A stretch of 64,000 bases of DNA from Micromonospora sp. H61 (GCF_018070325.1 NZ_JAGPXY010000006.1:62001-126000); one strand, 5' to 3'; numbered from the stretch's first letter, positions 32,921 through 42,242 are shown. Notes: a model not told the origin generated them from the letters alone. Program-made: numbers and translations.

Positions 32921-34054
32921 TCAGATCACTACCTGTTTGGTGTTCGGCAGGCTGTCGACGATCGACTTCTGCACGTTGATCGTGTCGGCGATGATCTCGT
33001 GGGGCGTGTTGGCCATCCACTGCATCACCGAGATGTCCTCGAACCGGGGATGGCGGAACATCTCCAGGAACACCAGTGGCTCGTCGCCGGTGTTCTCGAT
33101 GTAGTGGCCGTACGCGAACGGGACGTAACCCACGTCGCCGGCCTGGAAGTCGAACGTCCGGGCCGCGGCCTGGGATGCGAAGACGCCCATCCGCCCGGTG
33201 CCGGAGATGTAGTACTGCCACTCGTCGGTGGTGGGATGCCAGTGCAATTCGCGCATCCCTCCCGGCTCGACCTCGACCAGGGCCGCGGCGGTGGTGACGG
33301 AGGCGGCGAAGTTGGTCGAGTCGGTGATCCGGACCGTCCCGCCGCGGAATCGCTGCGGGGTCTGCGCGAGCATCCGGTGCTTGAAGCTTCGGGGGATGTC
33401 ACCGGTCGGGCTGACCACCCGATCCTGCTGCAGGGGCGGTGGGACGTCGCCCTGGAAGATGTACTTCTCCCGCTCGGGCAGATTCTCCATCTGTTCCAGC
33501 GTCCAGCCGAAGTTCTTGGCCAGCACGTGTCGAGGGGTGTGGGCGAAGAAGTCGCTGAGCAGGAAGGTGTTGTTCTCCGAGAACGCCCCGTCGTCGAAGA
33601 CCAGCAGGAACTGTGCGCCGTCTTCCAACGCCTGGATGTTGTGCGGCACGCCCTGCGGAAAGAACCACAGATCGCCGGCCTTCACGTCCTCGATGAAATT
33701 GCGGCCCTCGTGGTCGACGGCGCTGATCCGGCAGCTACCGCTGAGCATGTACGCCCACTCCGACTGCTGGTGCCAGTGGATCTCCCGGTACGCGCCCGGC
33801 TCGAGACCGAACTGGACGCCGGACAACTGACTGGCGATCGGGAGGTCCCGGTTGGTTACCTCGCGGGTCCAGCCGCCCTTCTCCACCCGGGTGTGCGCCT
33901 GCGAGAACGAGAACTTGAGGTTGGGCACCAGCCGGCTGTCGGTCGTCGGTGGAACCAGGAGGTCCGGGTTCTGCCGCTCGAGCTCGACGTTGCGGCCCGC
34001 GAAGGGCGGGGCGCCCTGGCCGCCGCGCCGAGGCTCGGGATCGCTGTTCGCCAT
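32921..34054 (-). CDS. oxdC: Bicupin oxalate decarboxylase
   Basis: 377 aa, ATG with GAGGAG upstream. Two cupin domains, each with Mn ligands: HWHQQSEWAYM (N-terminal) and HWHPTTDEWQYY (C-terminal), with later His in GVPHNIQA and YGHYIEN. The active-site lid, SENST in Bacillus OxdC, reads SENNT; the catalytic Glu is kept, which separates decarboxylase from oxidase activity. It converts oxalate to formate and CO2. Cytosolic (no signal). It shares a transcript with the small membrane protein upstream. Confidence 0.92.
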   Translation of the reverse strand: MANSDPEPRRGGQGAPPFAGRNVELERQNPDLLVPPTTDSRLVPNLKFSFSQAHTRVEKGGWTREVTNRDLPIASQLSGVQFGLEPGAYREIHWHQQSEWAYMLSGSCRISAVDHEGRNFIEDVKAGDLWFFPQGVPHNIQALEDGAQFLLVFDDGAFSENNTFLLSDFFAHTPRHVLAKNFGWTLEQMENLPEREKYIFQGDVPPPLQQDRVVSPTGDIPRSFKHRMLAQTPQRFRGGTVRITDSTNFAASVTTAAALVEVEPGGMRELHWHPTTDEWQYYISGTGRMGVFASQAAARTFDFQAGDVGYVPFAYGHYIENTGDEPLVFLEMFRHPRFEDISVMQWMANTPHEIIADTINVQKSIVDSLPNTKQVVI

Positions 34055-34067
34055 GATCGCTGTCTCC

Positions 34068-34328
34068 TCACTCGGGTTGGATCGGACGGGGCGCGGGAAC
34101 CGACCCGCCCCGCAGCCGTAGCCGGGACGAGATCCCCAGCAGGGCGCGCAGTCCGGGCCAGCCGTACTGGACCGTGATCGCGACCGGGATCGCCGCGGCG
34201 GTCGCCATCAGCACCAGGCGGGTCCACGCCGGAGCGTGACCACCCGCCCCGGTGCCGGCGTAGAGGACGAACATCAGCAGTACGACCCGGAGCCGATGCA
34301 GACCGGGAAGTTCGGTGAGCTGGGCCAT
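34068..34328 (-). CDS. Small membrane protein upstream of oxalate decarboxylase
   Basis: 86 aa from ATG 34328; the start at 34367 is in frame but less likely. Two membrane segments: RVVLLMFVLYAGTGA and TRLVLMATAAAIPVAITV. It ends 13 bp before oxdC, so the two are likely co-transcribed. I do not recognise the family. It could be an oxalate/formate-related membrane component, but that is only inferred from position. Confidence 0.5.
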   Translation of the reverse strand: MAQLTELPGLHRLRVVLLMFVLYAGTGAGGHAPAWTRLVLMATAAAIPVAITVQYGWPGLRALLGISSRLRLRGGSVPAPRPIQPE

Positions 34329-34526
34329 GATTCGATGATCGGCGCCGAACGTCGCCCGTCGCATCACGTGATCGCGCCATTACCGCAGGTCAAATCCCGG
34401 ACGGCGGGGGCCATTCGGCGCAATCCCACCGGTTCGTCGATCCGCTCGCCCGTACCTGGCGGCATGGCTAGGCTCGGTCGCAGGACGGCCTTTCGACGCG
34501 CCTGGTAACAACCGGGGAGAACGCCA

Positions 34527-36107
34527 TTGTCCGAATCACCCTTCAACGCCGGAACGCTCCCGGCCGACGACATCGCCACCGATGCCGAGCAACGACGGCA
34601 CCGGCTGTTCGCCACGGCGGACCAGCTCCGGCTGGCCGGACGCGGGATGGAGGCGCTGCACGTCCTGGCCGCGGAGATCGCCACGAGTCGCAGCGGCGAG
34701 CGCCACCGCGCCCACCTGCTCGGGCGAGTGGCGCAGATCGTGGCACTGGAGCAGCCGACCATCGCCCTCGCCGGTCTGCGGGAGGCGTTGAACCTCCGAC
34801 TGGACGCCCGCAGCCGCGGCACCCTGCTCGCCCTGACCGCCACGATCGCGGCCCGCACGGGGCATCCGGACACCGATGCCCTACTGCGCGACGCGGGCAC
34901 CGCGCACGCCGCGTCGGGTGACCAGGCGTCCGCTCGCCAGCTCGCGCTCGGCCGGGCCGCCCGCTCGCTCGCGCACGGTGATCTGCCCGGCGCCCAGGCC
35001 GTGCTGGCGGCCCTCGACCCGGACTCCTGGACGGCACGCGCCGACGCCCCGTCCATCCGGGCGGAACGGATCCTCGTGCAGCTCGGTCTGGGCCGCCACC
35101 AGGACGCGCGGGCCGCGACCCGCCAGGCGCCCGAGGCGACCGACGCCTCACTCACCGGGCTGACCGCGTTGGACTGCCTGCGCATGGTGGCAGTGGGAGA
35201 GCTGCCCGAGGCCGCCGCGCTGGCCGTCACGACGCTCAGCTCCGACTCTGCGGACCTCAGCAGGGAGGTGCGTGCCCTGTTGGTAGCGGTGATCGGCGAG
35301 GTCCGCTACCGACGGGGCGAACACGACGACGCCCGTGCCATCCTGCGCGCCTGCCTCGCCGAGGACCGCTGGCCCGACCGTACGATGTGGACGTTCGCGT
35401 TCTGTGTGGCGGTGCGCGACCCCGCCCTCAGCGCGCCGGCCGGCCTGCTCACCACTGTCGTCGCCGACCTGCACCGGTCGGTCCGGTCACTTCTGCCCGT
35501 GCCGCACTTCGGCCCCCGACTGGTACGCGCGGCGGTGGCGGCCGACGACACCCGGGCCGCCCGGCGGGTCACCGAACTGGTCGAGCTGGTCTCCACTCGT
35601 ACCCCGGTGCCGCTGTGGCACGCGCTGGCCGACCAGAGCCGAGGGTTGCGCGACGGCGACCCGGACGCCCTCCGGTCGGCGGTGGACCGGCTGCGCACCA
35701 CCGCCGCGCGGCCGGCGCTGGCCGACGCGTTGCTCGACCTCGCGAACAGCCCTCGGGCGCGATCCGGGGAGGCGCGCGATGCCGCGCACGAGGCTGCTGC
35801 CCTCTACGCCCGGATCGGCGCTCCTGGGGACCAGGCGATCGCGGACCGGCGCTGCGCCGATCTCGCCGCCACCCCGCGCCACCGGCCGCCGGTCGACGAG
35901 TCGCCAAGCCGGGGCATCGGCGCGCTCACCCCCGCCGAGGAGCGGGTGGCCGAGATGCTCGCCGCCGGCGTCACGAAGAAGGAGGCGGCCAGGAGCCTCT
36001 TCGTCTCCTTCCACACCGTGGACACCCAACTCCGCTCCATATACCACAAGCTGGGCATTCACAATCGGATGCAGTTGGTGCGGGCCTGGGAACGGACCAG
36101 ACGATAA
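34527..36107 (+). CDS. LuxR-family transcriptional regulator with TPR-like helical domain
   Basis: 526 aa from TTG with GGGGAG upstream. Residues ~25-440 are Ala-rich helical repeats of TPR type; there is no Walker A, so it is not a full LAL regulator. The C-terminal LuxR HTH (~462-520) is clear: LTPAEERVAEMLAAGVTKKE, SFHTVDTQLRSIYHKLG. Divergent from the oxalate operon; may regulate it or the GNAT gene 7 bp downstream. Confidence 0.85.
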   Translation: MSESPFNAGTLPADDIATDAEQRRHRLFATADQLRLAGRGMEALHVLAAEIATSRSGERHRAHLLGRVAQIVALEQPTIALAGLREALNLRLDARSRGTLLALTATIAARTGHPDTDALLRDAGTAHAASGDQASARQLALGRAARSLAHGDLPGAQAVLAALDPDSWTARADAPSIRAERILVQLGLGRHQDARAATRQAPEATDASLTGLTALDCLRMVAVGELPEAAALAVTTLSSDSADLSREVRALLVAVIGEVRYRRGEHDDARAILRACLAEDRWPDRTMWTFAFCVAVRDPALSAPAGLLTTVVADLHRSVRSLLPVPHFGPRLVRAAVAADDTRAARRVTELVELVSTRTPVPLWHALADQSRGLRDGDPDALRSAVDRLRTTAARPALADALLDLANSPRARSGEARDAAHEAAALYARIGAPGDQAIADRRCADLAATPRHRPPVDESPSRGIGALTPAEERVAEMLAAGVTKKEAARSLFVSFHTVDTQLRSIYHKLGIHNRMQLVRAWERTRR

Positions 36108-36114
36108 TCAGCCG

Positions 36115-36942
36115 ATGACAGCGCCAGCCGACCTGACCCCGCTCGCCGAGGCCGTGGAGTGCGAATTCATGCACTCCTACGAGTCGCAGGCGCCCGGGCC
36201 CACGTACACCGATCTCGGGATCGCGACCACCCGCATCGACGGCGGTGTCGCCCTCGCCATGCGCAACGATCCCTCCGGCGGGTACTGGAACAAGGCCCTC
36301 GGCTTCGGCACCACCGAGCCGTTCACAGTGCAGACCCTGGATCGCGTGCTCGACTTCTACCGGGAGCACGGCGTCGACCAGGCAGTCCTCCAGCTCGTTC
36401 CGTCGGTGCTGCCGGCGGGCTTCGACGAGGTCGCTGCCGCGCGCGGGCTCGAGCCGGGAAGCACCTGGGTCAAGCTCGCCGCCCGACCCGGCGACGTCGC
36501 CGCGGCGCAGACCCGTCTGCACGTCGCGCCGGTGCCGGCCGCCGAGGCGCGACGCTGGGCCGACGTGCTGCTCACCGGGTTCGGCATGCCGACCGGTGGG
36601 CTCACCGACATGCTGGCCGCGACGGTCGGCCAGCCGGCGTGGCGACCGTACGCCGCCTGGGACGACGGCGAACTGGTCGCGGGCGGCAACCTGTTCCTGC
36701 ACGGCGAGGCCGCGTCGCTCAACGCCGCCGCGACGGCCACAGGGCACCGCGGGCTCGGGGCGCAGTCGGCGCTGATCGCCGCCCGCGCCCGAGCCGCGGC
36801 CGAGGCGGGATGTCGGTGGCTGTTCGCCGAGACCGGCAAGCCCGCGCCCGGTCAGCAGAACCCGTCGCTGAACAACATGCGCCGGGCCGGGCTGGTGCCG
36901 CTCTACGAACGCCGCAACTGGGTCTGGCGAGCAGCTTCCTGA
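36115..36942 (+). CDS. GNAT-family N-acetyltransferase
   Basis: 275 aa, ATG 7 bp after the LuxR stop. The N-terminal half is a degenerate GNAT domain; the C-terminal half has the canonical pattern AAWDDGELVAGGNLFLHGEAA, ATATGHRGLGAQSALIAARARAA (acetyl-CoA pyrophosphate loop) and ETGKPAPGQQNPSLNNMRRAGLVPLYERRNW. The acceptor is unknown. It is coupled to the LuxR gene. Confidence 0.84.
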   Translation: MTAPADLTPLAEAVECEFMHSYESQAPGPTYTDLGIATTRIDGGVALAMRNDPSGGYWNKALGFGTTEPFTVQTLDRVLDFYREHGVDQAVLQLVPSVLPAGFDEVAAARGLEPGSTWVKLAARPGDVAAAQTRLHVAPVPAAEARRWADVLLTGFGMPTGGLTDMLAATVGQPAWRPYAAWDDGELVAGGNLFLHGEAASLNAAATATGHRGLGAQSALIAARARAAAEAGCRWLFAETGKPAPGQQNPSLNNMRRAGLVPLYERRNWVWRAAS

Positions 36943-36957
36943 CCCCGCCCGCCGCTG

Positions 36958-37968
36958 TCACTTCTCGCTGTCGAGCAGCGCCATCATGGCGGTCGCGTAC
37001 CGCTGGCCGGAGGCGGCGCCGGCCGGCACGGCACGCTCGATCTCGTCCAGCGCGTCCTGGTCGAGCACCAGGTCGACAGCGGCCAGCGACTCGGTCAGCC
37101 GGTCGCGTCGCCGCGCCCCGACCAACGGCACGATCTGTTCGCCCTGTGCCGCCACCCAGGCGATCGCCACCTGGCTGGTGGTCGCCCCCAGCCGCTGCGC
37201 GACCCGGCCGAGCGCGTCCACCAGGCGCAGGTTGGCGGCCAGGTGCTCGCCCTGGAACCGTGGGCTGTTGGCCCGGAAGTCCGTGCCGGTCAGCGCACGG
37301 TCCGCCGACCAGTGGCCGCTGAGCAGACCTCGGGACAGCACCCCGTAGGCGGTCAACCCGATGCCCAGCTCCCGCAGCGCCGGCAGGATGGTGGCCTCCG
37401 GGCCCCGGGAGAGCAGCGAGTACTCGATCTGCACGTCACTGATCGGCGCCACCGCCGCGGCCCTGCGGATGCTGTCCGCGCCCACCTCGGAGAGCCCGAT
37501 GTGCCGGATGTAGCCGGCCTGCTGCATCTCCAGCAGCGCGCCCACTGTCTCCTCGACCGGCACCTGCGGGTTCAGCCGTGACGGCCGGTAGATGTCGAGG
37601 TAGTCGGTGCCCAACCGTCGCAGCGAGTACGCGAGCCGGTCCTTCACCGCCGCCGCCGACACGTCGTACGGTGCCGCCTGGAAGCCGCCGTCGGGTGTCC
37701 GGCGTGCGCCGAACTTCACGCTGAGCACCACCTCGTCCCGGCGGCGCTCCCGCAGCACGCGGCCGATCAGCATCTCGTTGTGACCTGACCCGTAGAAGTC
37801 CGCGGTGTCGATCAGGTTCACACCGGCGTCGATAGCCGCGTGCAGCGTCGCGACGCTCTCCGCCTCGTCGGCCGGCCCGTACAGGTCGGACATGCCCATC
37901 GCGCCGAGCCCGATGATCGACACCTCCGGCCCGGAGGCACCCAACCGTCGCCGTCGTAGACCCGCCAT
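36958..37968 (-). CDS. Aldo/keto reductase
   Basis: 336 aa from ATG 37968 with GAGGAG upstream. TIM-barrel AKR: LGLGAMGMS, NLIDTADFYGSGHNE (catalytic Asp/Tyr), Lys in VVLSVKFGA, DYLDIYRPSR, IGLSEV. One oddity: the usual catalytic-loop 'HR' after DIYQP is replaced by PSRL. NADPH-dependent carbonyl reductase. Divergent from a TetR regulator that probably represses it. Confidence 0.9.
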   Translation of the reverse strand: MAGLRRRRLGASGPEVSIIGLGAMGMSDLYGPADEAESVATLHAAIDAGVNLIDTADFYGSGHNEMLIGRVLRERRRDEVVLSVKFGARRTPDGGFQAAPYDVSAAAVKDRLAYSLRRLGTDYLDIYRPSRLNPQVPVEETVGALLEMQQAGYIRHIGLSEVGADSIRRAAAVAPISDVQIEYSLLSRGPEATILPALRELGIGLTAYGVLSRGLLSGHWSADRALTGTDFRANSPRFQGEHLAANLRLVDALGRVAQRLGATTSQVAIAWVAAQGEQIVPLVGARRRDRLTESLAAVDLVLDQDALDEIERAVPAGAASGQRYATAMMALLDSEK

Positions 37969-38027
37969 GTCCCTCGTCTCCTCCGGTCGTCGTCGCGGTG
38001 CGTCGCGGTGTGCGGGCACCGCTGTGT

Positions 38028-38074
38028 ACGCTGTGTCCATATAACCAGCAAGTAGACAGCGTGTCCATATAACC
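38028..38074. promoter_or_regulatory. TetR operator region: direct and inverted repeats
   Basis: GTGTCCATATAACC occurs twice (38033-38046 and 38061-38074), 28 bp apart, and ACGCTGT (38028-38034) is inverted as ACAGCGT (38056-38062). The repeats fill the AKR/TetR divergent promoter. They are most likely the TetR binding sites with overlapping -10-like CATATAA segments. Confidence 0.65.
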
Positions 38075-38084
38075 GGGAGGACCA

Positions 38085-38693
38085 GTGGCCGAACTCACGC
38101 CGGATGCCCAGACGCCAGCACGCCGTGGTCGCGGCCGCCGCCCCACCGATCAGGTACGCGCGGAGATCCTCACGGCCGCCGGTGAACTCCTGCTCGCCGA
38201 GGGCATGGCCGGCTTCACCATCGAGAAGGTCGCGGCCCACGCCGGAGCCAGCCGGATGACCATCTACAAGTGGTGGCCCTCCAAGGGAGCGCTCGCCCTG
38301 GACGGCTACTTCACAGTCGTCGCGCCCACCCTGGCCTTCGCCGACACCGCCGACATCGTCGCCGACCTGACCAACCAACTCGTCGCCTTCGTCCACCTGG
38401 TGCGGGACACCACCGCCGGGCGGGTCATCAGCCAACTCATCGGGCAGGCGCAGACCGACCCGGAACTGGCCGCCGCCTACCGCGAGCGCTACTCCGCACC
38501 CCGTCGGGCCCTCGCCGTCGAAACCCTCACCCGGGCCATGGCCCGGGGGCAGCTACGCGCCGACATCGACCCCGAATCCGTCGTCGACCAACTCTGGGGC
38601 GCCTGCTACCACCGGCTTCTCATCGCCGACCTGCCGCTCACCGAGGACTTCGCCCGCACCCTGGTCGACAACCTCATCCGCGGACTGCGCTGA
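38085..38693 (+). CDS. TetR/AcrR family regulator
   Basis: 202 aa, GTG with GGGAGGACCA. HTH ~25-70: ILTAAGELLLAEGMAGFTIE, AGASRMTIYKWWPSKGAL. C-terminal ligand domain with the pattern VISQLIGQAQTDPELAAAYRERY..PRR typical of the TetR_C_11-like group. It autoregulates and controls the divergent aldo/keto reductase through the repeats at 38028-38074. Confidence 0.9.
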   Translation: MAELTPDAQTPARRGRGRRPTDQVRAEILTAAGELLLAEGMAGFTIEKVAAHAGASRMTIYKWWPSKGALALDGYFTVVAPTLAFADTADIVADLTNQLVAFVHLVRDTTAGRVISQLIGQAQTDPELAAAYRERYSAPRRALAVETLTRAMARGQLRADIDPESVVDQLWGACYHRLLIADLPLTEDFARTLVDNLIRGLR

Positions 38694-38698
38694 CCGGC

Positions 38699-39328
38699 TC
38701 ACTCGGGCGGCTTGGCCCCCGACTGCTCGCTGACCATGTACGCCGCGTACCAGTCGGGCCAGTTGTCGTCATGCTCGCCCGTACGTTTCTCGTGCTCGCC
38801 GTGCGCGGCGGCCGCGCGCCGAAGCGCGCTCGCCAGGTCGCTCGTGGAGCCGAACGACGTGAGGCCGCCCTCGATGCGTCCGGGAAGCCTGGTCGTGATC
38901 TCCTGCATCAGCCAGGTGTTGCCGTCCGGGTCGCGCAGCGTGGCGCGCGAGAAGTAGCTGCGTCGCTGCGGGTCCGGCCCGTCGACCGGGCCGTCCGGGC
39001 TGACGTGGAAGACGTCGCCGACCTCGACACCGGCGGCGGCGAGGGTGTCGTGGGCCGCCTCGATGTCGGACACGATCAGGTACGCCGTGGCCGAGCCGGG
39101 TGCCGCCGACGTGAGCCCGGGGCCGAACTGCACGGAACACGCGGAGCCGTGCGGCGTCAACTGGACGATGCCGGGCGGGGTCTGGTCGAGCCGCCACCCG
39201 AGCCGTTCGTAGAACGCCTTCGCCCGGTCGACGTCCGAGACCGGGATGACGACCACCTCAAGTTTGACGTCCAGGCTCTCGATGCGCGACGTCGCACTCG
39301 CGTCGCCCTGGGCAACCTTCGGGCTCAT
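38699..39328 (-). CDS. VOC-superfamily (glyoxalase/bleomycin-resistance-like) protein
   Basis: 209 aa from ATG 39328 behind AGGAAGGGGG. One VOC domain (VIPVSDVDRAKAFYERLGWRLD, LIVSDIEAAHDTLAAAGVEV, ATLRDPDGNTWLMQEI), with a ~65-residue Ala/Glu/Arg-rich C-terminal tail ending in NWPDWYAAYMVSEQSG. Metal-dependent isomerase, dioxygenase or binding protein; substrate unknown. Upstream, 39329-39586 shows nothing gene-like. Confidence 0.85.
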   Translation of the reverse strand: MSPKVAQGDASATSRIESLDVKLEVVVIPVSDVDRAKAFYERLGWRLDQTPPGIVQLTPHGSACSVQFGPGLTSAAPGSATAYLIVSDIEAAHDTLAAAGVEVGDVFHVSPDGPVDGPDPQRRSYFSRATLRDPDGNTWLMQEITTRLPGRIEGGLTSFGSTSDLASALRRAAAAHGEHEKRTGEHDDNWPDWYAAYMVSEQSGAKPPE

Positions 39329-39586
39329 CGCCGCCCCCTTCCTGATCATCACGCTACTGCTTGCGCCCCTGTTCGGCGGCGGCTTTCCGGCATCAGCCCG
39401 GAGCCATCCTGGTGGCCCTGCGCACCCCAACAGGGCGATCATCGGCCGGCAGCCGCGGACCTTCGCCGAGTTCGTTCGCGATCACCGGGAGCACTTCGCC
39501 GGCGTCTGATCCGTCGACAACTCGGCGCGGTGCCCTCCGGCGCGACTCCGCCGGAGGGCCCCGCCGTGCGTGCCCGGCCGGCGCCC

Positions 39587-40004
39587 CTACAGCTCGGGGT
39601 GGCCGAAGAGTCCCGGCAGACCGCCGCTGTGCAGAAAGACGACCCGGTCGCCGTGCGGGAAGCTGCCAGCCAGCAGCGCCGCCATCGCCCGACCGGTGTA
39701 CGTCGGGTCCAGGAAGACCCCCTCCGTACGCGCGGTCACCTCCAGCGCCGCCCGGACGGCGCCGGTCAGCGTGCGGTACCCCGCACCCACCTGAGTGCCG
39801 TCGATCCGCAGCGCGTCCGGTTCGACCTCGCCGCCGAGCAGCCGCGCAGGTGTGCCGGAGCTTGCGGATCTTGTTGCCGCCACCGCCGAGGCCGGTGAGA
39901 TCGTCACGCTTGAACCAGAGCTCGGCCAGCCCCAGCCGGGCGGCGAGCCGGGGCGCGGCCTCCAACGGCGTCGGCCAGGTACCGAGGGGAACGGGTGTGA
40001 TCAT
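39587..40004 (-). pseudogene. D-cysteine desulfhydrase / ACC deaminase gene with large internal deletion
   Basis: The ATG at 40004 opens MITPVPLGTWPTPLEAAPRL, LWFKRDDLTGLGGGGNKIRKL, the N-terminus of PLP enzymes of this family including the PLP lysine. About 20 codons later, in a different frame, the C-terminal end appears: EPDALRIDGTQVGAGY, EGVFLDPTYTGRAMAAL, VVFLHSGGLPGLFG. Roughly 190 central residues (about 570 bp) are absent, including most of the small domain. The junction lies near 39855-39870. The gene cannot make an active enzyme. Confidence 0.85.
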
Positions 40005-40067
40005 CCGTGCAGCTAAACACTCCCCGGCCACGCGCGCAGCTTCCTGGCTCTGAGGGCTCTTCCGCCG

Positions 40068-40601
40068 CTATGCCCGGCGTGCTGCTGCCCGGGGCAGCGG
40101 ACCGACGTCCGAGTGGCGACCGGGACGCAGCGCGGCGTGCCGCTGCCCGGGACCCGCTCCGTCGCGGGCGGCGAGCGCGTCGGCCACCGCCCCGGTGGCG
40201 AACGCGTAGATGGACTTGTGCAACACGTCGATGGCGAGTTCGGGGCGGGGCCAGGTCGGTGGGGGCGCCCCCACGCCGGTGGCGTTCTCCAGGATCTGGT
40301 CGTTGGTCAGGCGCACCGCCGTGAACATCGTCGAGGCCCAGGCGCCGCGCAGCCCGGCCTGCGCCATGACGCTGCGCAGCACGCCGACCAGCGCGCCCTG
40401 GCCGTAGTGCATCGCCAGGTTCTGCCACCGCGGCTGCTGCCCGGAGGATTCCGGCAGGCCGGTCAACCTGGCCAGAACCCGGGCCGGCACGTAGGAGTCG
40501 GGCCGACCGGTCACCCGCTGTTCGATCTTCTCGGCGGCCGTCATCACCGCAGCCCCGGCCAGGCCCGCCACCAGCCCCTGCCCCACCGCTCGCTTCAGCA
40601 T
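40068..40601 (-). CDS. Conserved hypothetical membrane-associated protein
   Basis: 177 aa. N-terminal amphipathic/membrane segment GQGLVAGLAGAAVMTAAEK, then QRVTGRPDSYVPARVLARL, and a second hydrophobic region around MHYGQGALVGVLRSVM. It resembles a conserved actinobacterial family that I cannot name. The C-terminal Arg/Gly-rich tail is probably disordered. Confidence 0.6.
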   Translation of the reverse strand: MLKRAVGQGLVAGLAGAAVMTAAEKIEQRVTGRPDSYVPARVLARLTGLPESSGQQPRWQNLAMHYGQGALVGVLRSVMAQAGLRGAWASTMFTAVRLTNDQILENATGVGAPPPTWPRPELAIDVLHKSIYAFATGAVADALAARDGAGPGQRHAALRPGRHSDVGPLPRAAARRA

Positions 40602-40724
40602 GGTTCAGCCCTACCCACCGCTCAGGCACCCACACCCGCGACTCGTCACCGGACTTCGCGCCGGACGACTGCCCGGTTGCCACCACCCGGCGTGGCTGCG
40701 GCGCCGGTCAGGTCCGGGCGAGAC

Positions 40725-41438
40725 TCACCCTTGAGACTTTCCCACCGCCTGGGCGACCAGGGCCTCCGCGACCTCGCGCACCTTCCGGTTGGTGTCCTGG
40801 GAGATCTTCGACAGCAGCGCGAACGCCTCCTCCGACGAACACCGCCGGCCCCCTATGATGATCCCTTTGGCCTGCTCGATCACCGCCCGACTCCGCATCG
40901 CCTCCTGCATCTGCGCGGCCACCGTGGCGGCGTTCTCATACAGGTGCGCGTTGGCCAGTGCCACCGCCGCGTACGCGGCGAAGCCCTCCGCGCTGGCGAT
41001 CGAGGACGGATCGAACGCGTCCGCCGCATCGCTGTAGACGTTGAGCGCACCGACAACCGAGCCTTGGATGGGAAGCCCGATGGAGAGGGAACTCTGCACG
41101 CCGGCGGCGCGCGCCCTCTCCGCCCATGCCGGCCAGCGCTCCTCGGTCTCCATGTCCGGCACGGAGATGGTGTCACCGCTGGCGGAGGCATCCAGGCAGG
41201 GGCCCCGGTGCTGCTCGTACTGCCACTCGTCCAACTGACGGGCCAGCTCGCCGGTGAATGCCCCGGTCCAACCGACCCGACCCCGCACCAGGGTGACAGT
41301 CACTTCCCTCGTCCCGGGAATGCTCCCCTTGGCGAGTTCAGCGACCCGGAGCAGCATGTCGTCAAGGCTGACCTCGTCGAGTCTGACCCGGCCCAGCTCG
41401 GCCAACGCGTCGGCGGGATCCATCCTCGGCTGCGTCAT
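40725..41438 (-). CDS. GAF-ANTAR domain regulator (RNA-binding antiterminator)
   Basis: 237 aa. GAF domain ~20-160 (DASASGDTISVPDMETEERWP, SLSIGLPIQGSVVGALNVYS) and ANTAR ~170-230 (RSRAVIEQAKGIIIGGRRCSSEEAFALLSKISQDTN). ANTAR proteins bind paired hairpins in nascent mRNA to stop termination; the GAF part senses a ligand or redox state. Actinomycetes carry many of these. No ANTAR target hairpin pair was identified. Confidence 0.92.
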   Translation of the reverse strand: MTQPRMDPADALAELGRVRLDEVSLDDMLLRVAELAKGSIPGTREVTVTLVRGRVGWTGAFTGELARQLDEWQYEQHRGPCLDASASGDTISVPDMETEERWPAWAERARAAGVQSSLSIGLPIQGSVVGALNVYSDAADAFDPSSIASAEGFAAYAAVALANAHLYENAATVAAQMQEAMRSRAVIEQAKGIIIGGRRCSSEEAFALLSKISQDTNRKVREVAEALVAQAVGKSQG

Positions 41439-41531
41439 CGCAGGGTCGTACCCCTTGAATCACCCACTCACACCATGCCGAAGGTCGGACGCCTCCGCCA
41501 CGCCGGCTGACCCCCGGTAGCGTCGACGGTC

Positions 41532-42242
41532 ATGGCCACCAACGTCGACGTGCGTCGGGCACTCGCCAGCCTCGCCGATCCACGTCGAGCCGAGGCGTCG
41601 AGCCGGTTCCTCCGGATGGTCCCCGGTGGGTACGGCGAGGGCGACCGGGCCCTCGGTGTCTCAGTGCCCGACCAGCGCACTGTGGCCGCCCGGTTCTGGC
41701 TCGACCTCTCGCTGGCCGAGACGACGCAGTTGCTCACCGGCGGCGCCCACGAGGAACGGTTGACCGCGCTGCTCATCCTGGTGCGGAAGTTCGTCAAGGG
41801 CGACGAGCCGGAACGGGGTCGGATCTTCGACATCGTCCTGGCCAACACCGACCGCATCAACAACTGGGACCTGGTGGACTCGTCCGCGCCGTACATCGTC
41901 GGCCCCTGGCTGCTCGACAGGGACCGGAGCGTCCTGGACCGGTTGGCCGCGTCGAGCCTCGTGTGGGAGCGGCGCATCGCCATCATGGCGACCTTCGCCT
42001 TCATCAAGGCCGGTGACTTCGAGTGGACCTTCCGACTCGGCGACCGGCTCCTGCACGACCCGCACGACCTCGTTCGCAAGGCGGTGGGCTGGATGTTGCG
42101 CGAGGTGGGCAACCGGGACAGAGCGGCGGAGGAGGAGTTCCTCGCCCGCCGCTACCGGGTCATGCCACGGGTCATGCTGCGGTACGCGATCGAGAAGTTC
42201 GAACCGCAGCGTCGCCGCGACTACCTGTCCGGCGCCGTCTAG
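41532..42242 (+). CDS. DNA alkylation repair protein (AlkD-like HEAT-repeat glycosylase)
   Basis: 236 aa of HEAT-like helices. AlkD pattern: FLRMVPGGYGEGDRALGVSVPDQRTVA, INNWDLVDSSAPYIVGPWL with the catalytic-site Trp/Asp, ERRIAIMATFAFIK and VRKAVGWMLREVGNRD. AlkD excises positively charged alkylated bases without base flipping. The 3' end overlaps the convergent fusion gene by 4 bp. Confidence 0.92.
   Translation: MATNVDVRRALASLADPRRAEASSRFLRMVPGGYGEGDRALGVSVPDQRTVAARFWLDLSLAETTQLLTGGAHEERLTALLILVRKFVKGDEPERGRIFDIVLANTDRINNWDLVDSSAPYIVGPWLLDRDRSVLDRLAASSLVWERRIAIMATFAFIKAGDFEWTFRLGDRLLHDPHDLVRKAVGWMLREVGNRDRAAEEEFLARRYRVMPRVMLRYAIEKFEPQRRRDYLSGAV

Noticed and set aside
34527..36107. LAL-type (large ATP-binding LuxR) regulator
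   Set aside because: No Walker A or B motif; only helical repeats plus LuxR HTH.
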